Shown here: positions 47,960 through 57,361 of the stretch, one piece after another | How the letters are laid out: every line of letters begins with the position of its first letter | Numbering within the stretch: the stretch's first letter is position 1 | From: Cristatella mucedo | Lineage: Eukaryota; Bryozoa; Phylactolaemata; Cristatellidae | Direction of reading: 5' to 3' | Assembly: GCA_009760855.2 (NCBI GenBank) | Contig: WPIO01000003.1 | Span: forward strand, 12,306,501 to 12,366,500 | Length of the DNA stretch: 60,000 nt | Translations under genes and position numbers: made by a program | Notes under the pieces: generated by a model | Database searches by the model: none | What the model was told of the DNA's origin: nothing | Seen by the model: only the letters and a program-made list of their open reading frames with translations

Positions 47960-49150
47960 AGAAAACGTGAAGAATCTGAAGCGGCTTCAACGCGTGGGTC
48001 GCCCAGCGCGAGCGGCAGCAGGAGTTCGTGCCTCCGAGTTTCGACCCCTTCAGTCCAGCTCTGGCAGCGTGCCTCTGGTGTGGAAAGCCTACCACACTGG
48101 AGATACAAGCCGTGGACGTCGATGTTGGCGCGAGGCCCCAACACGCGCGATCACCTCGCCGGAACTGCGGCTACAACAACGCGATGCGGTGCTGTTCAAG
48201 CCCGCTGAAATGCCTGCAACTGAGGCTTCGCGTTCTCACTAGAGTCTTGGTCCGTCGCCGGATCGGCCGGACTGTGGTTCAGCAGGAGAACCGAACGCCA
48301 CGTTAAGAATCGCTTTTCCGGTAGGTTGAAGGAGCGACGTCGAGCGCGCGGCATCGCCACTTCCGACATTTGGCGAGCGCACGCGGGAGCGCTGGACCGC
48401 AACTCCTCAGTGGCGCGACGAAGCTTTCTAGAAACGCTCAGCTGATAGATAACGCTCAGGAGCCATTGTGCCGGCTCCTTGGGCTGACGCCGGGCTTCTC
48501 GGCCAGTTGATCACGGCCGTTTCCGGAGCGACCAAGAGATGGTCGTCGACCTGGATGAGCGCGACAGACGCAGCGCGAAGCGTCGTGCTTCGAGCATGCG
48601 AACCCGGCGGCGTTTGGGCCCTGCTGTCGTCATGCTGTCGGCGGCCTATGGCGGGCAATTTGCGGCGCATGCGGCGTGGCACTCACTCCGGCATGTCGAC
48701 TCGCCGCGACGGCGCGCGCGCGGCCTCCCGCGCACTCGTCGGCGTAGCGCCACGGCCGCTACTGCCCCTGTCGCGGACCGTGCATCGCCGCACGCCAGCT
48801 CCGCTTAGCGGCGGGGGTAAGTAAGCGTCCGCAGCCTGGCGGAGAAGTCTGAGACCGAGCTTTCAGTGAAGGCTCCGCGAAAAGCTTCTGCCGTCGCTAG
48901 CGGCAGCTCGCCTCAAAGTTGCGTCGCTGCGGCCGCCGCCGCCCGCCCGCCCCGACTGTCCAGCCAATCGAATGCACCTGTTACAAACGGAGCACTTTCA
49001 AAACCGGGGGTGCGCCCTCCGCGTCTGCGCAGAATGTGGCAGTGAACGCTGCGCTGTAACGTGCTAGTCCCGGCTACCGAACTGGCGACGGCTCTGAACC
49101 GCTACAGTCGCGACTAGCGCGTCGGGAGGTGCAGCAACGTGGACGCAGGT
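47960..49150. other. CpG-dense GC-rich block
   Basis: Similar in composition to 39880-41225 and 43780-45010. Open frames on both strands, none recognised. It was inspected for upstream SELENON exons without success. Confidence 0.5.
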
Positions 49151-50709
49151 ATAGTTTCGAATACGGAGTGAAAAAGAGCGGCTACCTAAGATGACCTGTT
49201 TATATCCACAGCGTGTTCGAGACGCCTGAGGGTTACGTTACCAATATCTGCCATTACGGGCACCAACTCCCGTAAGGTCAAGCCTGGGCACAACCTCACG
49301 AACGGCTACTAATACGCACCAACTTTTATTGTATGGCTTCTACTCTCGTGCTGTTAACATTGATTATTTAATAATTCGGCTCAAAAAACCGTACAACTTG
49401 AAACCAAAATTATAATATATCGACGGTCATATACTGTCTGAGTTAGCATGTGCAATTTAGACTTCGGTGTTAGAGGTGGCGGTGAAAGGTAGTAGAAATT
49501 TTTTAGGGGGTAGGTCGGGCTAATATCCTTGGACATTGTCCTTGCCAGTCGAATCACAGTTGGCAGCAGTCCCCAGAAGGGGCTTTTGACAGCCCTGACA
49601 AAAAGTGGCTGCACTCGCGGTATCCGATCACTACGCGTGGTCTGGATCATATGAAATCCGTGTTGGGTCAATTCCGCGTGACCGCATTTCCATTTTTTAT
49701 CTAGCTTTTTTCTACGAAACAGCTCAAGAGTTTTAAATGGCTATTAAAAATCGGATGTACGGCAGATACTAACCCGATTGATGGAAATGCTCTCGCACTG
49801 CTTAAATAATACGAATGCATCCATCCTTTTCTCGTCGTGGAGTTGTTGGTAAGGTGAGTGCACTGCTATTTCGCCTAGTGCAATCAGATGCGTCCTTCAT
49901 GCTAGCATTCTTCATGCTGGCAGAATTGGAACGGTTTCAATCGAATACTGTTAGACTACCGGTAACTGGTTGATAGTACCACATATGCACTTTACCGCTC
50001 AGTCCACGTTTTCCATATTGCTCATCCTATCTAGAATCTTAGCTGTGCAAAGGCCATTCCATTGCTAAGGGATGGACACAGCTGCCTTTGCGTAGCCCTC
50101 AAATAATTTAATCTCTTTCTAGGCACTTTACAAAGGCTGTAAAGGAAGCGGATTGATTGAGAATTTGATTTTTTTTTTATTTGAGAAAAGGCAATTAGGA
50201 AGAGGAAAGTCAGATTCTGTGCAGATACTAGAGATGCTGGTCGAGCCGATTTGTAGGGTACAGCTTTCTTTCATTTTTGAGTAGCTATTAGTTTGCCCAC
50301 TAATCTGGTTAGTCGTCATTTCGATCTGACTGAGAAAGTTTAGCTGTCATCCAGGTGCTCAACTTTCAGCAATTCACGGCTATACGGAAGCCAAGAGAGA
50401 AGTTTGAGAGGCTCACAATCCTACTCTGATGGTCCTTGCCACACATCGGAGACATTTTTTCGCATTTTTCCCTGCATAGTCAGCCTGAGTCTGAGAATGA
50501 GGCGATGTACCACCTCATAAATGAGTGGCCGCGCCAGCCAAGCAGTGCGTCGCCGCAGTCCGTGCGTATATCTGGACTCTGGCAGGCGTCTCTCACGCAG
50601 GTGTGACTTCCGTTTCAGCACGTTGTAACGCTGGGCCACGTTAATTGGACGCATTCTCTTGCAACGCCTTCGTTTTATCCGAGCTTTTTCTGGGCGTTCA
50701 TGCCTGTAG
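49151..50709. other. Upstream flank of the first visible SELENON exon
   Basis: Apart from a LINE tail at 50090-50150, no repeat or exon is recognised. The missing N-terminal exons of SELENON should lie here or further left, but I could not identify them. Confidence 0.4.
50090..50150 (-). mobile_element. LINE family 1 3' tail fragment
   Basis: The reverse complement of the terminal hairpin region: CCCTCAAATAATTTAATCTCTTTCTAGGCACTTTACA followed by AGGCTGTAAAGG. No tail repeat or coding part remains. Confidence 0.7.
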
Positions 50710-50863
50710 GATTCACGCCGAGTTCCAGCTCAACGAGCCGCCGCTTTATCCATTTTGGTACTCACCGGCCCAGTTTAGCGGAGGGACCTCGTCATCGCCA
50801 AGACAGTTCAAATGTCGTGCAATTCCACATGAGTGTCCCAAGCGACCGGCTGCTCAACGTTTG
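50710..50863 (+). CDS. SELENON: SELENON exon with small indels
   Basis: It follows a GTAG acceptor and encodes [11 protein letters not shown] and [10 protein letters not shown] without error to about 50780. From there the family pattern is recovered only by assuming about two extra bases near GGAGGG (50780-50786), one missing base near CCAAGACAG (50798-50806) and one extra T at GTTTG just before the GTAGCT donor. Each lies in or next to a short homopolymer. With those differences ignored it joins the next exon (53474) in phase through an Asp codon. Confidence 0.8.
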
Positions 50864-53800
50864 GTAGCTGCTCTTCTGCCGTCCATCCATGCGCTAGTAG
50901 CGGCTAGTTATTCCCGACGAACGTCCTCTCTCTCGAACGTTAAACGTGCGATCTAGCGAAGAGAGAACGGCGCACACTGAACGCCATTCTGCAGTTTTGC
51001 TGAGGATCCAAAGAAAAGCTTTCCTTATCAGCGAGGTGAAGTTTGCACGACGAGCAAAGAGAAAAAGGCAATTTTTCACTCAATTGATACTTTAACAGGT
51101 GACCGTACAAGCCGCTTGAAGGTCGAATATGACCTACACATCTGACGTATTCGTGGACCCGCTTCTCACGAAATCCATGCGTCAGAGACAATGATCGATC
51201 CCTCTATCGATAAGGAGTGCATCGTGGATAGATGCAGAGTCAACAAATATATTTAAGCCATTTGTATAAACCTCACACCTTGCTAGTAAGTTCCAGTCTG
51301 GCTTTAGAGCTAATCACTCCACAGAGTCAGCATTGCTTCGGGTATACAACGACCTACTTAGGAATGCAGACATGGGTAGAGTGTCTCTTCTTGTTTTGCT
51401 CGATCTTTCGTCAGCTTTTGATACCATCGATCACAAAGTACTTCTAGAGCGCCTCTCATCTCGCCTGGGCATCACTGGCACTGCTCTGCAGTGGTTCAGG
51501 TCCTATCTCAGTGGGAGACTCCAGAGTGTTGACGTGAATGGACAAAGATCATCTGAAGTACCTCTAAGATATGGAGTACCTCAGGGCTCTGTGCTAGGTC
51601 CGGTCCTTTTCACCGTTTATACTCTCCCTCTCGCTGATGTGATTGCCAAGCACAATCTAGGCTTTCACTTCTATGCGGATGACACTCAGTTGTACCTTTG
51701 CTTTGATCCCTCCCAGCCTTCGAGCACCTCAAATTCTCTCAACTCACTTGCTGCATGCATTGATGACATCCGATCATGGATGGCAGCAAATTTTCTAAAA
51801 CTAAACGATGATAAAACTAACTTACTAGTTATGGGCAAACCTAGTGTTATTCAGAAATTGGAAAGGCTGACTTTCAAAATTGGCTCTGCCAGCATATCTC
51901 CAGTTGCATCAGCTCGAAATCTAGGTGTCATATTCCAAAGCGACCTCTCGTTAGACGACCACATCAGCTCCACAGTCAAATCAGCCTATTTTCAGCTTCA
52001 TAACATTGCTAAAATTAGGGCTTGTTTAGATAAGGATACCACGTCCAAGTTGGTCCATGCATTCGTGACATCTCGTCTCGACTTCTGCAACTCACTGCTT
52101 ACTGGCCTACCAGCATGTGCGATCAGGCGATTGCAGCTGGTGCAAAACTCTGCAGCTAGGCTTGTCTGTCGTGAGCGTCGCAGTTGCCACATTACTCCAC
52201 TTCTCGCCGACCTGCACTGGTTACCAGTCAAGCAACGGATTGACTTCAAGGTTTTGTCGCTCACTTTTAGGTCTCTTCATTCTATGGCTCCAGCCTATCT
52301 TTCAGAGATACTACCCCATCAGGCAAAGCATCGTACCACTCGCTTTTCGGAATCCAACAGTCTAGAAATACCTCGTACAAACCTTAAATCCTTTGGAGAC
52401 CGTGCATTTAGCTCGCATGCTCCCACAGCCTGGAACTCCCTCCCGACCTGCATCAGAACATCCCCTGACCTGACCACATTTAAAAGAAACTTAAAAACAT
52501 ACCTATTTAGGACAGCATTTAGTGGGTCCTTGTGATTCGTCCTCGATGTGCTTATGCGTGCTGACACTGTTCATGCTGCCACTAACCACATTTGCATGCT
52601 GACCCAGTGCATGTAACCCCTAACCATGTTATTCATTTTGTTTGTTTTTCAAGCATGATTTTACTTACTATTCTATTGCGTATCACTTTGCAGCAAATGT
52701 AAAGCGCCTAGAGAGAGATTAAGTTCTCTGAGGGCGCTTTATCAAGTGCAATATTATTATTATTATTATAACTCGCAAAGAGAACTTATTTCTATTAAGG
52801 CGCTTCATATATGCCACGGGCTTGAGCCCACGATCTCGGTCGTCAAATCGAATACATTCACCTTGACCTCGGTCGCTAAAAGGCGAGCACCATAGCCGCT
52901 GCGCCAAACCAGAGCCGCACGACGGCACGGATCTATGCACACAGCGCTCGCGGTATGGACTGATGAAGAGTGCCGCGAGGAGCGAAGCTTAACCGTGGAA
53001 CGAAGCACGGAAAGCTTCCGAGAAGGTCTGCCAAAGTGCTAGTGCTGCACTCAAGCGAAGTGGCTCGGTAGCAACGGAAAGAATCCAAGCCGACGACGGA
53101 AGCACCTCACTAGCCTGAGATGCTAGTAAGTGGTGTAGCCAGGCAGGGCATCGACAGCATTGCAGCAGAACCCGGATGTTGTTCACTCGTACGAAAAGTA
53201 TGGCGGGAATTGAACCGGTGCTCCGAGCCGAGACTGCACGGAGAAAGAGCTCGAGCTCCTTTGCAGCAGCGAGGAACGGCTCCTGCCGACGCGACGACGG
53301 CGGCACGCTCGTCGCTAGAGCCGCTCGCTCGGTCGCTCACGCTGCCTCCTCCGAGGAGGCGGGCGGCGGTCTCGAGATCTTGCTCGTGCGATCTCGCTTT
53401 AGGCGCTGCTGCAGCAGTTCGCGCTCGTACGACGTGACTTGGGTCGAGCGTCGTTGTGTGCCTGTCACTTTAGACATGGAGTGGGTGACCGAGATCGACG
53501 CAGAGACCAAGCACGAAAGGATGGAGGTGGAAATAGGCTACATGCCTCGGATGGAAGTAGCGTGGAACGGCAGCAGCTCCGAGCTGGCGGCAGAGCTTCG
53601 CTGGCGGACTCAGATCAGCAAAGAGCAGGCGGCCTCGGCGCTCGAGAGGCTGCTCTACCCGTTCAAAAAGGCGAGTCGCTTCAGCTTCAGCCACCTCATC
53701 TCGACGTGCCGCCGCCGTCGCCTCAGCCAGCCGTCACTGCAGCTGCAGCTGCGTCTTCGTCACCCATGCGCTGGCCATTGCGTGCAGCGCGGGAAAAGGA

Positions 53801-55185
53801 TTCGACCTGCCGATTTCGTCGCTGGCTGCGAACTAACGGCGACAGCTTCTTTAGGTTGACTACCTACCGCTCATTGACGCCTTGGACAGGGCGCTCGAGC
53901 AACGGAAGCTCGTTCATTCCATCATTTTGTGGGGCTCCCTGGATGACCAATCTTGCTGAGGTACAGCCCGGTGCTCCAGAGTGACTCGGAGCGCTGCCGC
54001 CGCTGCTCCTGGCACTCACCTGGCCCCACGAGCTCTCTCCCCCTCACACTCGCTCTCGCTTGCTCGCAGGTTCGGGGCGGACTCTCCGCGAAGGCCCCTT
54101 GGAGAGCCCGCCCATAATGGATCTTCTCGACAAGTATTTCGTCAGCTCGTGGTCCCTGATTCACGAGCTCAAAGAGAGGCTGCTGAAAGCTTCGTCCGAA
54201 GAAGTGGCGAGGAAACTGGCGGCCGCCGTGGCCGCTTACGCGTACGTGCCAGCGTCTCTCACTGCGAGCGGCTCTCATTTGGCTGTCGAGCTCAAGTTCC
54301 TCGAGCTGTCAGCGAATGGTCACTAATGTCTTCTCATGTAGCTTTCCGGTCCAGTGTGTTGTACACTGGCCTAACGGAACGGTTATTCATGACGAGAACC
54401 TCAATGAAATACTGTTTCCAAGCAATGAGACTCTGATGGAAGAATTTCATCGGGACACGCAGTAAGTTGAGTAACCACTCTCTTTATACGCTTATTTAGA
54501 TCCTCATCCGTAGCCAGTTGGTCAAGGACCAACGTGGTCCCTTTGAGTGTTCTTTGTGAGTAGACATAATGTTATATAAAATGCATTTAAATGCGATTAT
54601 ATAGGAATTTTATATAGGAATATTCCCATTTTGAGTGTTGAGTCAGTATCAAATGCAGAAGCGGGCCAGGCCTTGACTTTTACCGAGACAGCTAATCAAA
54701 GCAAGGTGAAGGGCTTGTTGGGCCTGTTGCCAGGGCTTGCTGGCCTCCTTCCATGTGCTCATGCAGGAATATATCTGCATATGTGTTCGCGTGTGCGTGT
54801 TCTCGCGCGTTTGTGTGTCGATTGTACGAAGTAAGTATTTGTACAGCCGCGCTGGTTTGGCCCATTGGTTAAGGTGCTCGCTTCGACCAAAATCATGCTT
54901 CCTTTGCAGCAAATGTGAAGTGCCTAGAAAGAGATTGAGTTCTCTGAGAGTGCTATATCAAATGTATTATTATTATTATAAGGTCTGGCCGTGGTCGTGG
55001 GCTCGAGCCCCATGGCATATGTGAAGCGCCTGAATTATAGCGCCTGATTATGTTCTCGTAGGGCGCTATGCAAATAAATTATACTTTTTTTTTACCGTAT
55101 ACCCCTGTAGGACTAGTAGGTGTCGCGCTGCTGAGTTTTTATTTTCTTCTCAAAGTGCAGGTGGCTTTCGGCTCGAGGGCGCTAA
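50710..55185 (+). CDS. SELENON: Selenoprotein N, C-terminal half, five or six exons
   Basis: SELENON is an ER membrane selenoprotein tied to redox control of calcium handling. Exons: 50710-50863 ([20 protein letters not shown], then DLVIAKDSSNV and VPSDRLLNV only after frame changes); 53474-53670 ([23 protein letters not shown], ending LLYPFKK); 53855-53960 ([27 protein letters not shown], then TGA as Sec); 54070-54241 ([18 protein letters not shown]); 54342-54461 ([20 protein letters not shown]). All junctions keep phase and the four exons 53474-54461 read without a break. A last exon at 55161-55185 (seven codons, TAA), after a pyrimidine-rich CAG acceptor, is tentative and gives a C-terminus shorter than in vertebrates. 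The intron 53671-53854 is GC-AG. The N-terminal half, about the first 330 residues in vertebrates, was not found. The indels in the first visible exon may be damage or sequence error. Confidence 0.88.
51278..52769 (+). mobile_element. LINE family 1, 5'-truncated, with 400 open codons
   Basis: Homology starts at CCTTGCTAGTAAG (51278), inside the RT domain, and runs to the tail. One frame is open from there to 52535. Motifs in order: [25 protein letters not shown] (palm, first Asp); [34 protein letters not shown] (catalytic YADD); [79 protein letters not shown]. The 3' untranslated part has the GCCACTAACCA motif, the terminal hairpin (52701-52740) and a TTA-repeat tail (52750-52769). Endonuclease and N-terminal RT are missing, so it cannot move by itself. 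The unbroken frame suggests a recent insertion. It lies sense-oriented in a SELENON intron. Confidence 0.95.
52771..52925 (-). mobile_element. SINE family A, abutting the LINE tail-to-tail
   Basis: The minus strand has the A box (CTCTGGTTTGGCGCAGCGGCTATGGTGCTCGCC, 52879-52911), a second A-box-like segment inserted or duplicated (GACCGAGGTCAAGGTGAATG), the B box (CGTGGGCTCAAGCCCGTGGC, 52817-52836) and the 3' end AAGCGCCTTAATAGAAATAAGTTCTCTTTGCG. It ends at the LINE's TTA tail with at most a few bases between. Confidence 0.85.
53000..53473. other. CpG-rich intron segment upstream of SELENON exon 53474
   Basis: GC-rich sequence with an uninterrupted frame upstream of the exon, but the deduced residues do not resemble SELENON. 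A CACTTTAG acceptor at 53473 better explains the boundary. Confidence 0.5.
53671..53854 (+). other. GC-AG intron of SELENON
   Basis: The exon ends AAAAAG at 53670 and the intron starts GCGAGT. The acceptor is a TTCTTTAG tract ending at 53854. Joining 53670 to 53855 gives YPFKK-VDYLP, colinear with the family. No GT donor gives that junction. Confidence 0.8.
53957..53959 (+). other. In-frame UGA, selenocysteine codon of SELENON
   Basis: The codon lies in the conserved Ser-Cys-Sec-Gly-Ser-Gly-Arg context. The Gly codon is split by the next intron (G at 53960, GT at 54070-54071). The frame stays open on both sides and the downstream exons are conserved, so it is read as Sec and not as a stop. 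Confidence 0.9.
54846..55093 (+). mobile_element. SINE family A, split by a LINE tail
   Basis: Head (CGCTGGTTTGGCCCATTGGTTAAGGTGCTCGC, 54850-54881) and rest (GGTCGTGGGCTCGAGCCCC at 54993-55011, 3' end GAAGCGCCTGAATTATAGCG, a T-run near 55085) are separated by 54893-54981. With that removed the remainder aligns end to end with the 13056 copy. It lies in the last SELENON intron. Confidence 0.85.
54893..54981 (+). mobile_element. LINE family 1 3' tail inserted into a SINE A
   Basis: About 89 bp: CTTCCTTTGCAGCAAATGTGAAGTGCC, the hairpin AGAAAGAGATTGAGTTCTCTGAG, and a TTATTATTATTATA tail. AAAATC before and AAGGTC after may be a worn 6-bp target duplication. Confidence 0.85.
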
Positions 55186-55689
55186 ACCAATGTCCGCATT
55201 TTCACCCAATCTAGCAATTAGTGACAGGCACATCTTAGTCCGGAGGGAAGTCCGGGAAATAAGTGATGCGGATTTACCCACGTTAGATGTAATAAAAGTA
55301 CCCGAGTGGCAGAGAAAGAGGACATGTCGTCGTTGCACGGAAGCTGTATTCGTGAGCTCCCGAGTCCAGGATCTTCAGGGAAGCTTATACCACCAGTAGT
55401 CTTCAACGCCAACGCAGTGGACGGCTAATGTATTGTCCTGAAGAGAGCAGACGCTCGAAGACCGAACCTTGATGTGGCTTGGTATCTGTTGATCAACTAC
55501 GGGTCCTTCCCCAAGGAGGATAGCCGAATGAATTGATGCTTCCTTGATCGTTTGGTGACGAGCATCTGAACTACCGAAAGGATCCAGCTGGAGGAAGCAG
55601 TTACCCGTAGATGCATTCCGCTGTAGGGGCACATGACGTGAAACGTAGCCACCTCTTCGTCGCCCGCGTGTAGAGCTGATGACTTCCTA

Positions 55690-55770
55690 TTGCTTACAGC
55701 GGTGACGTATGATGATACGACGATGCCACAGGGAATAGTGCTTTCGCACGTCGCCGAGAACCAGCTCACA
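55690..55770 (+). promoter_or_regulatory. Tentative SECIS-like hairpin downstream of SELENON
   Basis: An ATGA (55712-55715) is followed by CGACGATGC (55718-55726), which pairs with GCACGTCG (55746-55753) with one bulged A. A GA dinucleotide follows at 55756-55757 to face the UGA. AGCGGT (55698-55703) can pair with ACCAGCT (55760-55766) below. AA lies in the apical loop (55734-55735), but 18 nt from the UGA, longer than usual in SECIS elements. It lies about 0.5 kb after the proposed stop. It could be chance. Confidence 0.22.
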
Positions 55771-55796
55771 GCTATTTATTGATGAGTCCGTCCACA

Positions 55797-55968
55797 GCCG
55801 CACCGCCGTAGTTCGAGGCGGTGGGATTGAACGGCCTACCCCTCGATTCCTAGGTCGTGGGTTCGAATCTTACGGTGGCGGTCATTTATTGCCACTGCAA
55901 GCGGCGATGATCGCCTTTAAGGCTCTTCTGCCGCTATACAAAAAGAGGCTGTTCAGTCAGCAAGTATT
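55797..55968 (+). mobile_element. SINE family B with a near-complete tRNA-like head
   Basis: The head folds much like a tRNA: CACCGCC (55801-55807) pairs at six of seven positions with GGTGGCG (55874-55880); D-like stem GTTC (55811-55814) with GAAC (55829-55832); anticodon-like stem GCCTA with TAGGT around a 12-nt loop; T arm GTGGG-TTCGAAT-CTTAC (55857-55873), which includes the B box. Body and 3' end follow (CATTTATTGCCACTGCAAGC; GCTATACAAAAAGAGGCTG; T-run to 55968). The oversized loops argue against a functional tRNA gene. Confidence 0.85.
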
Positions 55969-57341
55969 TTTGTCTACCCGAAGCCCGCTGCAAGCGCATT
56001 GTTCCACCTTTCGGCATATGTCCGAGCGGGACAATGCTCGCTCCGTCGTCTGCTCGGGCTGAGACGTTCCAGCCGAGGTTAGTAACAGCACGTAACTGGA
56101 TAGGAGTGAGCCGGACGGGCGGACAGACGGCGGTGGCGAAGCTCGAGCGCTTCGCAGCCGCCCCACATCGATGTCATCGGACAGTTCTGCTTAGACCACG
56201 GTCTGTACCTTGGAGTACGTGACACACTGTACAAGAAGAGTACGGAGATGGACTACTTCGTGGTGCTTCGGCAGCAGCCAACTGTTCGTCGCTCGCTACA
56301 AGCGGGCTGAATGTCGCCCTTCGACCTTTCTGCCGATCTGTACACGAAACCGTTGAACGAATCGGCTGTTCATTATTATTTGCCTTTTAAGCGCCCAGAC
56401 TCCAGTCAGGTGGTGACCCTCTCGCGAGGGGAGGCGGCTCGCCTAGCCACGTCTGCATAAGCAGAGCCGAGTACCGCAAGAGGTCGCCAGAGGTCCGTCC
56501 GGTCGTCGCTCGACAAGCCGAGTGACGGCTCCCCTTTACTTTTCGGATCGCAGTGCTTAAAAAATATCGTGGCGACGTCGACGTCTATTTCCGGAAGGCA
56601 AGCCGCACCCGCGGCTTTCAACTTACGCTTCGACAGAGGGCGAAGTCATACGAGAAGAATTGACGCTCGGTGAAGGCTCGCGGTGGCGGCAGCGTTGGCG
56701 TGGCTTTTGACAGCCAGAAATCGGCGTCGAGCTCGCTCCTGCTGGTGGCGGCCGAAGACAGTGGAAGCTCGAATTCCTGTCAGACGCGGTGGTGCACTTT
56801 GCCAAAGCCCGAACGGCGTCTTTTTTTGGTGGGGAGAGAGCACTTTTTACGCGTTTGCCATTCCCTTGGGTTCAGGTCATTAAACTTTGAGGGCTCTCGC
56901 GAGCGACGAAGAATAACGATGAGCGGTTAATGGCGATGGCCCCACAAACTCGAGGTAATAATTACGCCTACTGTATTACTTCGTTGGCAAAGCAGATGGC
57001 ATGCGAGCTTACATACTGGTGATCGTAGCCGTCGTGCGTGCTGCTCCGGAGCATGTGGAGTTAAGAAAGAAAAGAGCTTATTGCGTTCGTGCAGGCCAAT
57101 GCACAAGCAGTCAGTGAATTTCGCGGCTAGGATAGGTCACTTGCTGGCACTGAGCAGCCCATGCCGCCGACGACGCCCTTCTCTTCCGCCCGTTCGAACG
57201 ACCGAGCTGCGTCGAGCCTACCGGTGCTCAGACTGTATCGTCGGGGCAGGCGATCGGACGCTGATCGGCTGCCTGAGTGAGCCGGAGTCGGCGGCGGTTG
57301 TGCTGCTGCGGCACTAGGCCGAAGGCCCGCCGCCAGCCATC
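55969..57341. other. GC-rich intergenic stretch
   Basis: CpG-containing, with open frames on both strands that overlap and show no domain. No exon, RNA or repeat could be supported. Confidence 0.4.
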
Positions 57342-57361
57342 GGGGGGGGGGGGGGGGGGGG
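57342..57361 (+). repeat. Run of about 20 G
   Basis: An uninterrupted G homopolymer. A second G-run of about 14 lies at 58084-58097. Lengths are unreliable in most sequencing chemistries. Confidence 0.9.

Noticed and set aside
51333-52535. LINE ORF as a host gene starting at 51333
   Set aside because: The open frame is an RT fragment truncated at 51278. The proposed start is an internal Leu codon, and LINE 3' UTR and tail follow.
55190-55399. 69-codon open frame as the last SELENON exon
   Set aside because: It needs an acceptor at 55155 (CTCAAAG) and adds residues unlike the family. The CAG at 55160, giving a stop after seven codons, fits slightly better, but neither is secure.
55555-55600. 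Alternative SECIS candidate (GTGA with AA 10 nt downstream)
   Set aside because: Only about five or six helix pairs form and no lower stem is convincing.
55801-55880. Functional tRNA gene
   Set aside because: The 12-nt anticodon loop, the enlarged D loop and the continuing SINE body show it is a SINE head.
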